Below, piece after piece: positions 35,906-44,168 of a stretch of 64,000 nt of DNA. Where the stretch lies: NCBI GenBank assembly GCA_016183985.1, contig JACPDN010000001.1, positions 1 through 64,000 of the forward strand. Reading direction: 5' to 3'. The translations under genes and the position numbers were made by a program. This stretch comes from Pseudomonadota bacterium (GTDB lineage Bacteria > Pseudomonadota > Alphaproteobacteria > Dongiales > Dongiaceae). How positions within the stretch are numbered: the stretch's first letter is position 1; every line of letters starts with the position of its first letter. Under the pieces are notes generated by a model. It worked only from the letters and a program-made list of their open reading frames with translations. It ran no database searches and was not told the origin of the DNA.

Positions 35906-36892
35906 CTAGACGCCCAGATCGACCACCACGCGGCCGCGTACCTTGCCTTCGAGGATTGCTTTGCCGAGCACCGGCAGGTCTTCGAGCTTGGCGCGGTGGA
36001 TCATGGCATCGAGCTTATCCATCGGCAGATCCTTGGTGAGCCGCGCCCAGGCGACCTTGCGGCGCATCAAGGGCGCCATGACCGAGTCAATGCCGAGCAG
36101 CGAGACACCGCGAATGATGAAGGGAATGACACTGGTTTCCAGCTTCGTGCCCCCGGCAAGGCCGCAGGCGGCAACGGCAGCCTTGTATTTCATCTGCGGC
36201 AAGATGGCGGCAAGCGTCGCGCCGCCGACACTGTCAACCGCACCCGCCCAGCGCTCGCTTTCCAGGGGCTTGCCCGAAGGTGCCGCAATGGTGGCGCGGT
36301 CGATCACTTCGGCGGCCCCTAAACCTTTCAGGTAGTCCGCCTGTTCGGCGCGGCCGCTGGAACACACGACGCGATAACCAAGCTGCGCGAGGATCGCGGT
36401 CGCAACCGACCCCACGCCGCCGGCAGCCCCCGTCACCAGCACCTCGCCCTGATCGGGGCGCAGGCCGTGTTCTTCCAAGGCCATGACACAAAGCATGGCC
36501 GTGAAGCCCGCCGTGCCGATCGCCATGGCGCGTTCGGTCGAAAGGCCCTGCGGCAGCGGCACCAGCCATTCGCCTTTGACGCGCGCCTTCTCGGCATATC
36601 CGCCCCAATGCACTTCGCCGACGCGCCAGCCGGTCAGGATCACCTGGTCGCCGGCCTTGTAATCGGCATGCTGGCTTTCCAGCACCGTGCCGGCGAGATC
36701 GACGCCACCGACATGCGGATAGGTCTTCACCAGCTTGCCGAGGCCGTTGAGAACCAGGCCGTCCTTATAGTTCAGCGTGCTGTTGTGAACCCGGATCAGC
36801 ACATCGCCCGCCGGCAGCCGGTCATCCGGCAAATCCTCAATCGCGGACGTCACCTTGCCGTCCTTCTCCTGCAGCAGCAGCGCCTTGAACAT
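35906..36892 (-). CDS. AcuI/YhdH-type acrylyl-CoA reductase (quinone oxidoreductase family)
   Basis: The 328-residue zinc-independent MDR-family enzyme has the YhdH/AcuI features: LNYKDGLVLNGLGKLVKTYP, GVDLAGTVLES, the NADPH-binding VLVTGAAGGVGSVA, and CSSGRAEQADYLKGLGAAE. Characterised members reduce acrylyl-CoA to propionyl-CoA with NADPH, guarding against toxic acrylyl-CoA from 3-hydroxypropionate or DMSP breakdown. No DMSP-cleaving gene is seen nearby. It converges with the phage-associated gene; 10 bases separate the stops. Confidence 0.88.
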   Translation of the reverse strand: MFKALLLQEKDGKVTSAIEDLPDDRLPAGDVLIRVHNSTLNYKDGLVLNGLGKLVKTYPHVGGVDLAGTVLESQHADYKAGDQVILTGWRVGEVHWGGYAEKARVKGEWLVPLPQGLSTERAMAIGTAGFTAMLCVMALEEHGLRPDQGEVLVTGAAGGVGSVATAILAQLGYRVVCSSGRAEQADYLKGLGAAEVIDRATIAAPSGKPLESERWAGAVDSVGGATLAAILPQMKYKAAVAACGLAGGTKLETSVIPFIIRGVSLLGIDSVMAPLMRRKVAWARLTKDLPMDKLDAMIHRAKLEDLPVLGKAILEGKVRGRVVVDLGV

Positions 36893-36936
36893 TCACGCGT
36901 CTCCCATAATTTGGCTCCCCAGAGCCATCCTTCATT

Positions 36937-37028
36937 CGTCATGCCCGGGCTTGGCCCGGGCATCCACGAGTTACTTCCGTCAGTCGCCCAGAAACTCGTG
37001 GATCCCCGCACCAAGTGCGGGGATGACG
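36937..37028. repeat. Palindromic intergenic repeat, family A, copy 3
   Basis: Outer arms CGTCATGCCCGGGC and GGGGATGACGG enclose two hairpins: CCCGGGCTTGGCCCGGG at the left, CCCCGCACCAAGTGCGGGG at the right, with ACGAGTT...AACTCGT pairing between them. It lies between the thiolase and acrylyl-CoA reductase genes, which run in the same direction. Confidence 0.88.
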
Positions 37029-37057
37029 GCGTTATTTAGGGGCGATAACTCGTCAAT

Positions 37058-38221
37058 TCACTTCACCCGTTCCAGAATACTCACATAGTTCGCGACGGCA
37101 CTGCCACCCATGTTGAAGATTCCGGCAAGCTCCGCATCCTTGACCTGGAAATCGCCGGCCGTGCCATCGAGCTGCATCGCAGCCAGCACATGCATCGAGA
37201 CACCGGTGGCGCCGATGGGATGGCCCTTGGCCTTGAGACCGCCCGACGGATTGACCGGCAGCTTGCCGCTCATTTCCGTGACACCCTCTAGAATGGCGCG
37301 CGCGCCCTGGCCTGCTGGCACCAGCCCCATGGCCTCGTATTCGATGAGCTCGGCGATGGTGAAGCAGTCATGCGTCTCGGCGAGCGACAGATCGGGCAGC
37401 ATCGCACCCGCCTGCGCCAGCGCCTTGCTCCAGGCCAGGCGACAGCCATCGAAGCTCAAGATGTCGCGCTTCGACATGGGGAGGTAATCATTGACCTGCA
37501 CGGCTGCACGGAAGGCGATGGCACGTGTCGCCGCAACATCGCCGCTGGCCAGCACCAAAGCCGCCGCACCATCGGAAACCGGGCTGCAATCGGTGCGCTT
37601 CAGCGGCCCTGCCACCAGCGGGTTCTTCTCCGAGACCGCGCGGCAGAAATCGCGCCCCAGATCCTTCCTCATCTGCGCCAGCGGATTGGCGACACCGTTC
37701 TTGTGGTTCTTCGCTGCGATCGCCGCCAGTGCTTCCGTCTGGTCGCCATAACGCTGGAAATAGAGTTCGGCAATGCGGCCGAAGACACCGGCGAAACCGC
37801 CCGGAATGCTGCCTTCCTCCGCCACGTAACTGGCTTTGAGGAGATTGGCACCGACCTCTTTCGGGGGCACCCGCGACATCTGCTCGGCGCCGATCACCAG
37901 CACGTGCCGCGCCTTGCCGGCCGCAATCGCCTGCAAGCCTTGATGCACGGCGGCACTCCCCGTGGCACAGGCATTCTCCACCCGCGTCGCCGGCTTGAAG
38001 CGCAAAGCGGGATCGATGCCAAGCGCGAGCGAGGCAGGAAAATCCTGCGCCGAGAAGCCGGCATTGAAATGGCCGAGATAGATCGCATCGATCTCCTCCG
38101 GCCCGATCCCGGCATGATCGAGGGCACCGGCGCCGGCAGCGACGATCATTTCTTCAAGGCTGCGCGCATCTTCCTTGACGAAGGGCAGGTGATGCCAGCC
38201 GATGATGACGCCCTTTTCCAT
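37058..38221 (-). CDS. Thiolase-family acetyl-CoA acetyltransferase (SCP-x type)
   Basis: The 387-residue enzyme belongs to the thiolase superfamily, joining or cleaving acyl-CoA at the beta position. The nucleophile Cys is in RVENACATGSAAVHQG (about residue 88), the second motif is AETHDCFTIAELIEYEAMG and the third is NPSGGLKAKGHPIGATG. A separate C-terminal Cys-Gly active motif is replaced by FNMGGSAVANY, as in sterol-carrier-protein-x-like thiolases, so its exact reaction is uncertain. It lies 6 bases after the dihydroorotase gene. Confidence 0.88.
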   Translation of the reverse strand: MEKGVIIGWHHLPFVKEDARSLEEMIVAAGAGALDHAGIGPEEIDAIYLGHFNAGFSAQDFPASLALGIDPALRFKPATRVENACATGSAAVHQGLQAIAAGKARHVLVIGAEQMSRVPPKEVGANLLKASYVAEEGSIPGGFAGVFGRIAELYFQRYGDQTEALAAIAAKNHKNGVANPLAQMRKDLGRDFCRAVSEKNPLVAGPLKRTDCSPVSDGAAALVLASGDVAATRAIAFRAAVQVNDYLPMSKRDILSFDGCRLAWSKALAQAGAMLPDLSLAETHDCFTIAELIEYEAMGLVPAGQGARAILEGVTEMSGKLPVNPSGGLKAKGHPIGATGVSMHVLAAMQLDGTAGDFQVKDAELAGIFNMGGSAVANYVSILERVK

Positions 38222-38227
38222 GGTCTC

Positions 38228-39574
38228 TCAATCCTGCGGTTGGATGGTTTCCTGGAAACGCACCGGCGCGCCGTCGGGGCGGCCGATCAGTTCATCGTCG
38301 CGCATCACGATATGGCCGCGGATGATGGTGGCTATGGGCCAGCCCGTGACCGCCATGCCGTTGTAAGGCGTCCAGCCGGCCTTGGTCGCCATCCATTCAT
38401 TGGTGATGGTGCGCCGGGCCTTGAGGTCGACCACCGAGAAATCGGCATCGTATCCGATGGCGATGCGCCCCTTGCCGCGGATGTTATAGATGCGCTGCGG
38501 TCCGGCGCTGGTGAGGTCGATGAGGCGGGCGAGCGTCAGGCGTCCCTCATGCACGTGATTGAGCATGATCGGCAGCAGGGTCTGCACGCCCGGCATGCCC
38601 GACGGGCTCTGCGGATAGGGACGCGCTTTTTCTTCCAGCGTATGCGGCGCATGGTCGGAACCGATGCAATCGACGATGCCGTTGCGGACCGCCGCCCAGA
38701 TACCGTCCTGGTGATGCTGGTCCCTGACCGGCGGGTTCATCTGCGCCAGGGTGCCGAGCTTTTTATAGCAATCGGGCGCTGCCAAAGTGAGGTGATGGGT
38801 CAGCACCTCGACGGTCGCGATATCCTTGTGGTCCTTGAAGATCTCCATCTCGTCCGCGGTCGAGATATGCAGCACATGCACGCGCCGTCCGGCCTTGCGC
38901 GCGATCTTGAGGAGGCGGTTGGTGGAACGCACCGCCGTTTCCACATCGCGCCAATGCGGATGTAGGCTGGGATCGCCACTGTCCTTCACCAGCGCCAGGC
39001 GTTCGCGCAGGCGCATCTCGTCCTCGGAATGGATGGCGACACGGCGGCGCCCATGGCGCAGCACGCTTTCCAGCGTGTCGTCATCGGCCACCAGCAGCGA
39101 GCCGGTCGAGGAACCCATGAAGATTTTGACGCCGGCACAGCCGGGCAGCAGTTCCAGCGCGTCCAGCTTGTCGGCATTCTCGTCCGAGGCGCCCATGAAG
39201 AAGGCATGGTCGACCCAGGCCCGGCCCTTGGCACGCTGCAGCTTGTCGTTGAGGTCGGCCTCGGTCAGCGTGTTGGGGGTGGTGTTCGGCATCTCGAAAA
39301 TGGCCGTGACACCCCCTAAGGCCGCTCCCGCCGTGCCGCTCGCCAGATCTTCCTTATGCGTCAGACCCGGTTCCCGGAAATGCACCTGGGTGTCGATGAC
39401 ACCGGGGAGAACCGTAAGACCGGTCGCATCGACCACCGCCGCCGCCGGGGCATGTGCACCGATCTTGCCGAGCTCGGCGATTCGCCGCTCCCGCACTCCG
39501 ATATCGAGCATTTCCACCCCGTTGGGGGTCGCGACGGCCCCGTTCCTGATCACGAGGTCAAACGGCTCCGCCAT
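38228..39574 (-). CDS. pyrC: Dihydroorotase
   Basis: The 448-residue amidohydrolase closes carbamoyl-aspartate to dihydroorotate in pyrimidine synthesis. Zinc-binding DTQVHFREPGLTHKED, the carbamylated-lysine region GVKIFMGSSTG, HVLHISTADEME and the catalytic GSDHAPHT are all present, as in class I dihydroorotases. No pyrB is adjacent, and it is followed by a thiolase, so a related hydrolase (for example allantoinase-like) is possible but less likely. Confidence 0.88.
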   Translation of the reverse strand: MAEPFDLVIRNGAVATPNGVEMLDIGVRERRIAELGKIGAHAPAAAVVDATGLTVLPGVIDTQVHFREPGLTHKEDLASGTAGAALGGVTAIFEMPNTTPNTLTEADLNDKLQRAKGRAWVDHAFFMGASDENADKLDALELLPGCAGVKIFMGSSTGSLLVADDDTLESVLRHGRRRVAIHSEDEMRLRERLALVKDSGDPSLHPHWRDVETAVRSTNRLLKIARKAGRRVHVLHISTADEMEIFKDHKDIATVEVLTHHLTLAAPDCYKKLGTLAQMNPPVRDQHHQDGIWAAVRNGIVDCIGSDHAPHTLEEKARPYPQSPSGMPGVQTLLPIMLNHVHEGRLTLARLIDLTSAGPQRIYNIRGKGRIAIGYDADFSVVDLKARRTITNEWMATKAGWTPYNGMAVTGWPIATIIRGHIVMRDDELIGRPDGAPVRFQETIQPQD

Positions 39575-39642
39575 GCTGGGGCTCCTTCCGGCAGTGAATT
39601 CTTCTTGTCTGATCTCTATCCCCTTGAGCGGAAAGGGCGCAA

Positions 39643-39700
39643 GGCCCCATCTCCCGCCTCTCCCACACCCTTGCGACAGATTGGGTGGGGCGAGCCCGCT
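39643..39700. repeat. Short pyrimidine/purine-rich intergenic repeat, family B
   Basis: CCCCATCTCCCGCCTCTCCCACACCC faces GATTGGGTGGGGCGAG, a partly palindromic CTCCC-rich segment like those at 47146, 49743, 58403 and 62905. The gap 39575-39786 between the divergent dihydroorotase and DUF465 genes shows nothing else clear. Confidence 0.5.
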
Positions 39701-39786
39701 ATGCCCGCTAAACCGTGACGCCGCCTGGATTTTGCGATAGAATGCGATAAGTTAGTGGCGCTTAGGAGCGGGGAGATGGTCAGCCA

Positions 39787-39990
39787 GTGATGATCGGCCT
39801 GAATGAGCTGCGGGTGCAGCTGGAGGAATTGCGCTCCGAACACCGCGATTTGGACGAGGCAATCCGCGCCATGTCCGAGGCCTCGCCCTTCAATCAGCTC
39901 CAAATCCAACGCCTCAAAAAGCGCAAGCTGGCCATCAAGGACCAGATGATGAAGCTCGAGAGCAAACTGCTCCCGGACATCATCGCGTAA
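39787..39990 (+). CDS. YdcH/DUF465-family small protein
   Basis: The 67-residue all-helical protein has the DUF465 pattern: LEELRSEHRDLDEAIRAM followed by IQRLKKRKLAIKDQMMKLES. The function of the family is unknown. Starts are possible at GTG 39787 or ATG 39790. It is a single gene followed by a family A repeat. Confidence 0.88.
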   Translation: MMIGLNELRVQLEELRSEHRDLDEAIRAMSEASPFNQLQIQRLKKRKLAIKDQMMKLESKLLPDIIA

Positions 39991-40020
39991 GTGCGCGCAT
40001 AAACCCCACTATTCTTCTAC

Positions 40021-40097
40021 CGTCATGCCCGGGCTTGTCCCGGGCATCCAGTCTTTCCGGCATCACTGGATCCCCGGGACTGCGCCCGGGGATGACG
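40021..40097. repeat. Palindromic intergenic repeat, family A, copy 4
   Basis: CGTCATGCCCGGGCTTGTCC at the left and CGCCCGGGGATGACG at the right, with inner ATCCAGT...ACTGGAT arms. It differs little from the copy at 52333. It runs into the 3' end of the dmeF-type gene, whose last dozen codons are repeat sequence. Confidence 0.9.
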
Positions 40098-41073
40098 ATT
40101 GGAGGCAGGCCCCCTTCACCTCGACCTCGATGGTGAGGTGGGAGAGTTTGGCGACGCCGGTCAAAGCCGCGCGATAGAAATCGACATTTCTTGGTTCGGC
40201 CGTGGCGATGGAGACGATGCCGGCCAGATGCCCTGGCCCAACCCGCCAGACATGGAGGTCGGTGACGTCGTCCCCTAAAGCTTCGATCTCGGCGCGGATG
40301 GCGTCGGTGAGGTCAACATTGGGCTGTACGTCAAGGAGGACCGCGCCGGCCGATTTCATGAGCCCATAGACCCAGCGCAGGATGACGACGGCACCCACTA
40401 GGCCGACGATGGGGTCGAAGACCGTCCAGCCCAGCCACCAGCCGGCGCCGATCGCCGCCATGGCGAGGACAGATGTCGCCGCATCGGCCAGCATATGCAC
40501 ATAAGCCGATTTGAGGTTGAGATCCTTGTGATGCTCACCGCTGTGGTCATGGCCGTGATCGTGCGAATGGGTGTCATGGGAGTGCGCGTGCCCATGGTCA
40601 TGCCCATGATCTTCCTGCAGCAGCAGGGCGGCGACGATATTGACGATGAGGCCGAGGGCGGCCACGCCCATCGCCTCGGCATATTGGATTGGGGCCGGGT
40701 TGACGAAGCGGTCGATCGCCTCATAGCCGATACCCAGGGCCACGATGGCCAGCACAACGGCCGATGTATAGGCGCCAAGATCGCCGAACTTGCCGGTGCC
40801 GAAGGTGAAGCGCGCGTTTTCGGCATGACTTGCGGCAAAACTGTAGGCGAGCAGCGAAATGCCGAGGGCGGCAAGATGTGTCGCCATATGCCAGCCATCG
40901 GCCAGCAGCGCCATGGAACCGAAGATCTGCCCCGCCGCGATTTCCCCCACCATCATGGCGAAGGAGAAGATCAGGACAATGCGCACGCGCCGCGCGTTGC
41001 GGGCGTGGTTCTGACCCCGGAAATCATGGGTTTTATGCGTGCTGCTGCCGGCGATGGATGGGGTCTCATTCAT
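40063..41073 (-). CDS. dmeF: Cation diffusion facilitator, DmeF type (Co/Ni efflux)
   Basis: The 336-residue inner-membrane exporter has six predicted membrane helices and the CDF metal sites: ALLADGWHMATH (helix II) and VHMLADAATSVLA (helix V), both with the H/D pair. A histidine-rich loop (HGHDHGHAHSHDTHSHDHGH) lies between helices IV and V. The MAGE features fit DmeF proteins that export cobalt and nickel. ATG 41073 (MNETPSIAG) is chosen; upstream frame has no Shine-Dalgarno and is arginine-poor shadow. The last residues (SSSPGAVPGIQ) are encoded by the family A repeat, so the original stop has been lost. Confidence 0.9.
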   Translation of the reverse strand: MNETPSIAGSSTHKTHDFRGQNHARNARRVRIVLIFSFAMMVGEIAAGQIFGSMALLADGWHMATHLAALGISLLAYSFAASHAENARFTFGTGKFGDLGAYTSAVVLAIVALGIGYEAIDRFVNPAPIQYAEAMGVAALGLIVNIVAALLLQEDHGHDHGHAHSHDTHSHDHGHDHSGEHHKDLNLKSAYVHMLADAATSVLAMAAIGAGWWLGWTVFDPIVGLVGAVVILRWVYGLMKSAGAVLLDVQPNVDLTDAIRAEIEALGDDVTDLHVWRVGPGHLAGIVSIATAEPRNVDFYRAALTGVAKLSHLTIEVEVKGACLQSSSPGAVPGIQ

Positions 41074-41223
41074 GAAATCGACGCTAGCATGCGAGGGTGA
41101 TGTTACGATATTACGGGGGCTTGCGACGGATCGGCCCATAACTTCCTTCCCGGGTTCTCGGCACGGTTTCGCAACGCTATAAAATACCATCGCCCAAAAG
41201 ACTTATCTGACGGAGGATCTCCC

Positions 41224-42333
41224 ATGGACGTGCGCGCTGCCTTGGCTGTCGAAGCCGGCAAACCCCTGGTCATCGAGACGGTACAGCTCGAGGGCCCGAA
41301 ATCCGGCGAAGTCCTGGTCGAGATCAAGGCGACGGGCCTCTGTCACACCGATTACTTCACCCTCTCCGGCGCGGATCCCGAGGGCCTGTTCCCGGCCATC
41401 CTGGGACATGAGGGTGCGGGCATCGTCGTCGATGTCGGGCCCAATGTGACCAGCTTGAAGAAGGGCGACCATGTCATTCCGCTCTACACGCCGGAATGCC
41501 GCCAATGCGAATACTGCCTCAGCCAGAAGACCAATCTGTGCCAGGCGATCCGCACGACGCAGGGGCAAGGCCTGATGCCGGACGGTAGCAGTCGTTTCAG
41601 CTTCGGCGGCAAGAAGGTGCACCATTACATGGGCACTTCGACCTTCGCCAATTTCACCGTGGTGCCGGAAATCGCGCTCGCCAAGATCCGTGAAGACGCG
41701 CCTTTCGACAAGGTCTGCTATATCGGCTGCGGCGTCACCACCGGCATCGGCGCCGTCATCAACACAGCGCGCGTCGAACCCGGCGCAAATGTCGTCGTCT
41801 TCGGCCTCGGCGGTATCGGCCTCAACGTCATCCAGGGCGCGCGGCTTGCCGGTGCCAACATGATCATCGGCGTCGACCTCAATCCCGGCCGCAAGGCCAT
41901 TGCCGAGAAATTCGGCATGACCCATTTCGTCAATCCCAAGGAAGTCGAGGGCGACCTCGTCCCCTATCTCGTCAACCTCACCAAGGGCGGTGCCGATTAT
42001 TCGTTCGAGTGCATCGGCAATACCACGGTGATGCGCCAGGCGCTGGAATGCTGCCACAAAGGCTGGGGCGTCTCGGTCATCATCGGTGTCGCCGGCGCCG
42101 GCCAGGAAATTTCGACGCGTCCCTTCCAGCTGGTCACCGGGCGTGTCTGGAAAGGCACTGCCTTCGGTGGCGCGCGCGGCCGCACCGATGTGCCGAAGAT
42201 CGTCGACTGGTATATGGACGGCAAGATCAATATCGATGACCTCATCACCCACACCATGCCGCTTGCCGATATCAACAAGGGCTTCGATCTGATGAAAGCC
42301 GGCACCTCGATCCGCGGCGTGGTGCTGTACTGA
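41224..42333 (+). CDS. adhC: S-(hydroxymethyl)glutathione dehydrogenase (class III alcohol dehydrogenase)
   Basis: The 369-residue zinc enzyme oxidises the formaldehyde-glutathione adduct to S-formylglutathione with NAD. Catalytic zinc ligands lie in ATGLCHTDYF and ILGHEGAG; the structural zinc has CRQCEYCLSQKTNLC; the NAD-binding motif is VFGLGGIGLNVIQG. A GGAGGATCTCCC stretch precedes ATG 41224. It overlaps fghA by one base (TGATG), so the two steps of the formaldehyde pathway are translated together. Confidence 0.96.
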   Translation: MDVRAALAVEAGKPLVIETVQLEGPKSGEVLVEIKATGLCHTDYFTLSGADPEGLFPAILGHEGAGIVVDVGPNVTSLKKGDHVIPLYTPECRQCEYCLSQKTNLCQAIRTTQGQGLMPDGSSRFSFGGKKVHHYMGTSTFANFTVVPEIALAKIREDAPFDKVCYIGCGVTTGIGAVINTARVEPGANVVVFGLGGIGLNVIQGARLAGANMIIGVDLNPGRKAIAEKFGMTHFVNPKEVEGDLVPYLVNLTKGGADYSFECIGNTTVMRQALECCHKGWGVSVIIGVAGAGQEISTRPFQLVTGRVWKGTAFGGARGRTDVPKIVDWYMDGKINIDDLITHTMPLADINKGFDLMKAGTSIRGVVLY

Positions 42334-43175
42334 TGAGTGTCGTCGCAGAAACCAGCCGCCATCATGGCTTTGGCGGCTGGCAGGTCTTCGGGAAGCACGA
42401 CAGCGCCGAGATTGGCTTGGCCGCGAAATTCTCGGTCTACCTGCCGCCCGCCGCCGCCAAGGGGCCGGTGCCCTGGCTCATCTATCTCGCCGGTCTCACC
42501 TGCACGGAAGAAACCTTCATGATCAAGGCGGGGGCGCAGCGCGTCGCCGCCGAGCTGGGCCTGGCGCTGGTGACGCCGGACACAAGCCCACGCGGCACGG
42601 ATTTCCCTGGCCAGGCAGACAATTGGGACTTCGGCGTTGGTGCCGGTTTCTATGTCGACGCGACGGAAGCGCCTTGGGCAAAGAACTGGCACATGTATTC
42701 ATATGTGACCAAGGAGCTGCCGGCCCTCATCGCCGCCAATTATCCGGTGGACCCGAAACGTCTCGGCCTCTTCGGCCATTCCATGGGCGGGCATGGCGCG
42801 CTCACGCTGGGTTTGAAGAATCCGGATCTCTTTAAATCCGTCTCGGCCTTCGCGCCGATCTCCAATCCGATCAACTGCCCCTGGGGCGAGAAGGCTTTCA
42901 CCGGCTATCTGGGGAGCGACCGCAAGGCCTGGGCGGCGCATGATGCCAGCGAGCTGATGAAGCTCAAAGCACACCCGCAGGCGATCCTGGTCGACCAGGG
43001 CGAAGCGGACCAGTTCCTCGGCACCCAGCTTCATCCCCATGCACTGGAAGCCGCCGCCAAGGTCTCAGGCCAGAAGCTCATCCTGCGCCGCCACGAAGGC
43101 TACGATCACGGCTACTACTTCATCTCGACCTTCGTCGAGGATCATTTGCGGCATCACGCGAAGATTCTGGGGTAA
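42333..43175 (+). CDS. fghA: S-formylglutathione hydrolase
   Basis: The 280-residue esterase splits S-formylglutathione into formate and glutathione. The nucleophile serine is in LFGHSMGGHGALTLGLKN, and the N-terminal VPWLIYLAGLTCTEETF and C-terminal RRHEGYDHGYYFI (with the catalytic His) match the family. Coupled to adhC through a one-base overlap. Confidence 0.96.
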   Translation: MSVVAETSRHHGFGGWQVFGKHDSAEIGLAAKFSVYLPPAAAKGPVPWLIYLAGLTCTEETFMIKAGAQRVAAELGLALVTPDTSPRGTDFPGQADNWDFGVGAGFYVDATEAPWAKNWHMYSYVTKELPALIAANYPVDPKRLGLFGHSMGGHGALTLGLKNPDLFKSVSAFAPISNPINCPWGEKAFTGYLGSDRKAWAAHDASELMKLKAHPQAILVDQGEADQFLGTQLHPHALEAAAKVSGQKLILRRHEGYDHGYYFISTFVEDHLRHHAKILG

Positions 43176-43183
43176 AGGCCATA

Positions 43184-43218
43184 CTCGTGGATGGCCGGGC
43201 CAAGCCCGGCCATGACGG
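43184..43218. repeat. Partial family A palindromic repeat
   Basis: CTCGTGGATGGCCGGGCCAA followed by GCCCGGCCATGACGG is one half of a family A element: the hairpin GGCCGGGC-CAA-GCCCGGCC ending in CATGACGG. It lies between the convergent fghA and zincin genes and may act as a terminator. Confidence 0.75.
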
Positions 43219-43234
43219 CTGAGACAGCAAGCTT

Positions 43235-43657
43235 CTACGCCCCCATATCCTCCACCGCTTCCATCGCTTCGTCGGAATAGCCGAAGTGATGGCCGATCTC
43301 GTGAACGACGAGGTGCCGGATGAGGTGTTCGAGCGAATCTTCGCCCTCAGCCCACCAATCGAGGATCGGACGGCGATAGAGGAAGACGATGTCGAGGCCG
43401 GTCGGGTCGTCGGCGCCCCGCTCGGTCAGCGGCACGCCACGATAGAGGCCGGCCAGTTCGAACGGATCTTCAATATCCATCGCAGCCAACGTCTCTTCAT
43501 CGGCGAATTCTTCAACACGCAAGGCGACGTTGCCGCATTGGGCGAGGAATTCCTGCGGCAGATTGGCGAGTACCCGCCGTCCCATTTCTTCGATCTCACC
43601 CGCGCTGGGCGACATCCCGAAGCGGCGCAAGGGGTCGGATTCGTTCAGGGGAGGCAT
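43235..43657 (-). CDS. Zincin-like metallopeptidase (MMP_TTHA0227 family)
   Basis: The 140-residue protein has the short zincin motif VVHEIGHHFGYSDE near its C-terminus (HExxHxxG with two His ligands and a Glu) and a DIVFLYRRPI strand before it. It matches the small possible-protease family first described in Thermus; natural substrates are unknown. ATG 43657 (MPPLNESDP) is chosen since the upstream frame is an arginine/proline shadow. Confidence 0.88.
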   Translation of the reverse strand: MPPLNESDPLRRFGMSPSAGEIEEMGRRVLANLPQEFLAQCGNVALRVEEFADEETLAAMDIEDPFELAGLYRGVPLTERGADDPTGLDIVFLYRRPILDWWAEGEDSLEHLIRHLVVHEIGHHFGYSDEAMEAVEDMGA

Positions 43658-43725
43658 GAGGCGGCACCTTGGGAAACGGCTTGAGCGAGGTGGGATTAGA
43701 CCCCAGCCGCGCGGTGCCGCGCAAG

Positions 43726-43842
43726 CTAGCCGAAAAGGTCGGAAGCGAAAGCGAGCCACATGCCGGAGATCGCGATCAGCAACTCGGCAGCGATGGTAAG
43801 CTTCAGAAAGACGCGGCCCGAATGCGTGAGGTCCATCATCAT
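43726..43842 (-). CDS. Tiny membrane peptide (38 residues)
   Basis: The frame begins MMMDLTHSGRVFLKLTIAAE and ends SDLFG, with a hydrophobic helix between (LKLTIAAELLIAISGMWLAF). It starts 8 bases after the stop of the next tiny frame upstream. The Shine-Dalgarno is weak. Both frames lie in a 511-base stretch with no larger gene, so they may be real, but no family is recognised. Confidence 0.4.
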   Translation of the reverse strand: MMMDLTHSGRVFLKLTIAAELLIAISGMWLAFASDLFG

Positions 43843-43849
43843 GCCACGC

Positions 43850-43939
43850 TCACGCCCCGGCGCCGGCCAAGGCCAGCATCAGCACGAAGAGGGAAAGAAG
43901 GGTCAGGCGGGCGCCGACGGTGATGAAGCTGTCCAACAT
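43850..43939 (-). CDS. Tiny membrane peptide (29 residues)
   Basis: The frame reads MLDSFITVGARLTLLSLFVL and ends in MLALAGAGA, a single hydrophobic helix. A good Shine-Dalgarno (AGGGGA) lies 6 bases before ATG 43939, which is the main support. It is followed at 8 bases by another tiny membrane frame. Between 43940 and 44168 I see nothing further. Confidence 0.45.
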   Translation of the reverse strand: MLDSFITVGARLTLLSLFVLMLALAGAGA

Positions 43940-44168
43940 GATAGTCCCCTGAAGGTCACGCGAGAGTTTGGTGGAAACGACTTACCCCTAATCTGGTCGG
44001 CTTCAGGTTTTGGCGCAGTGATGCGGCTCACCAAGGCCGATGCCTCCTTGATCGCGGGAAGGCATGGCGGCGGCGTGCCGGAAATGTGGCGGAATCAGGG
44101 ACTTGTGGGGGAAAAGCGGAGATGTTGCCTAGGGACGGCAAAACCGCTGCGTGACGGGCATCACCGCC

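Noticed and set aside
40554-40614. Apparent short repeat array of CAT/GTG triplets suggesting a microsatellite
   Set aside because: These triplets encode the histidine-rich loop of the DmeF-type exporter, a known feature of the family, so the repetition is explained by protein function.
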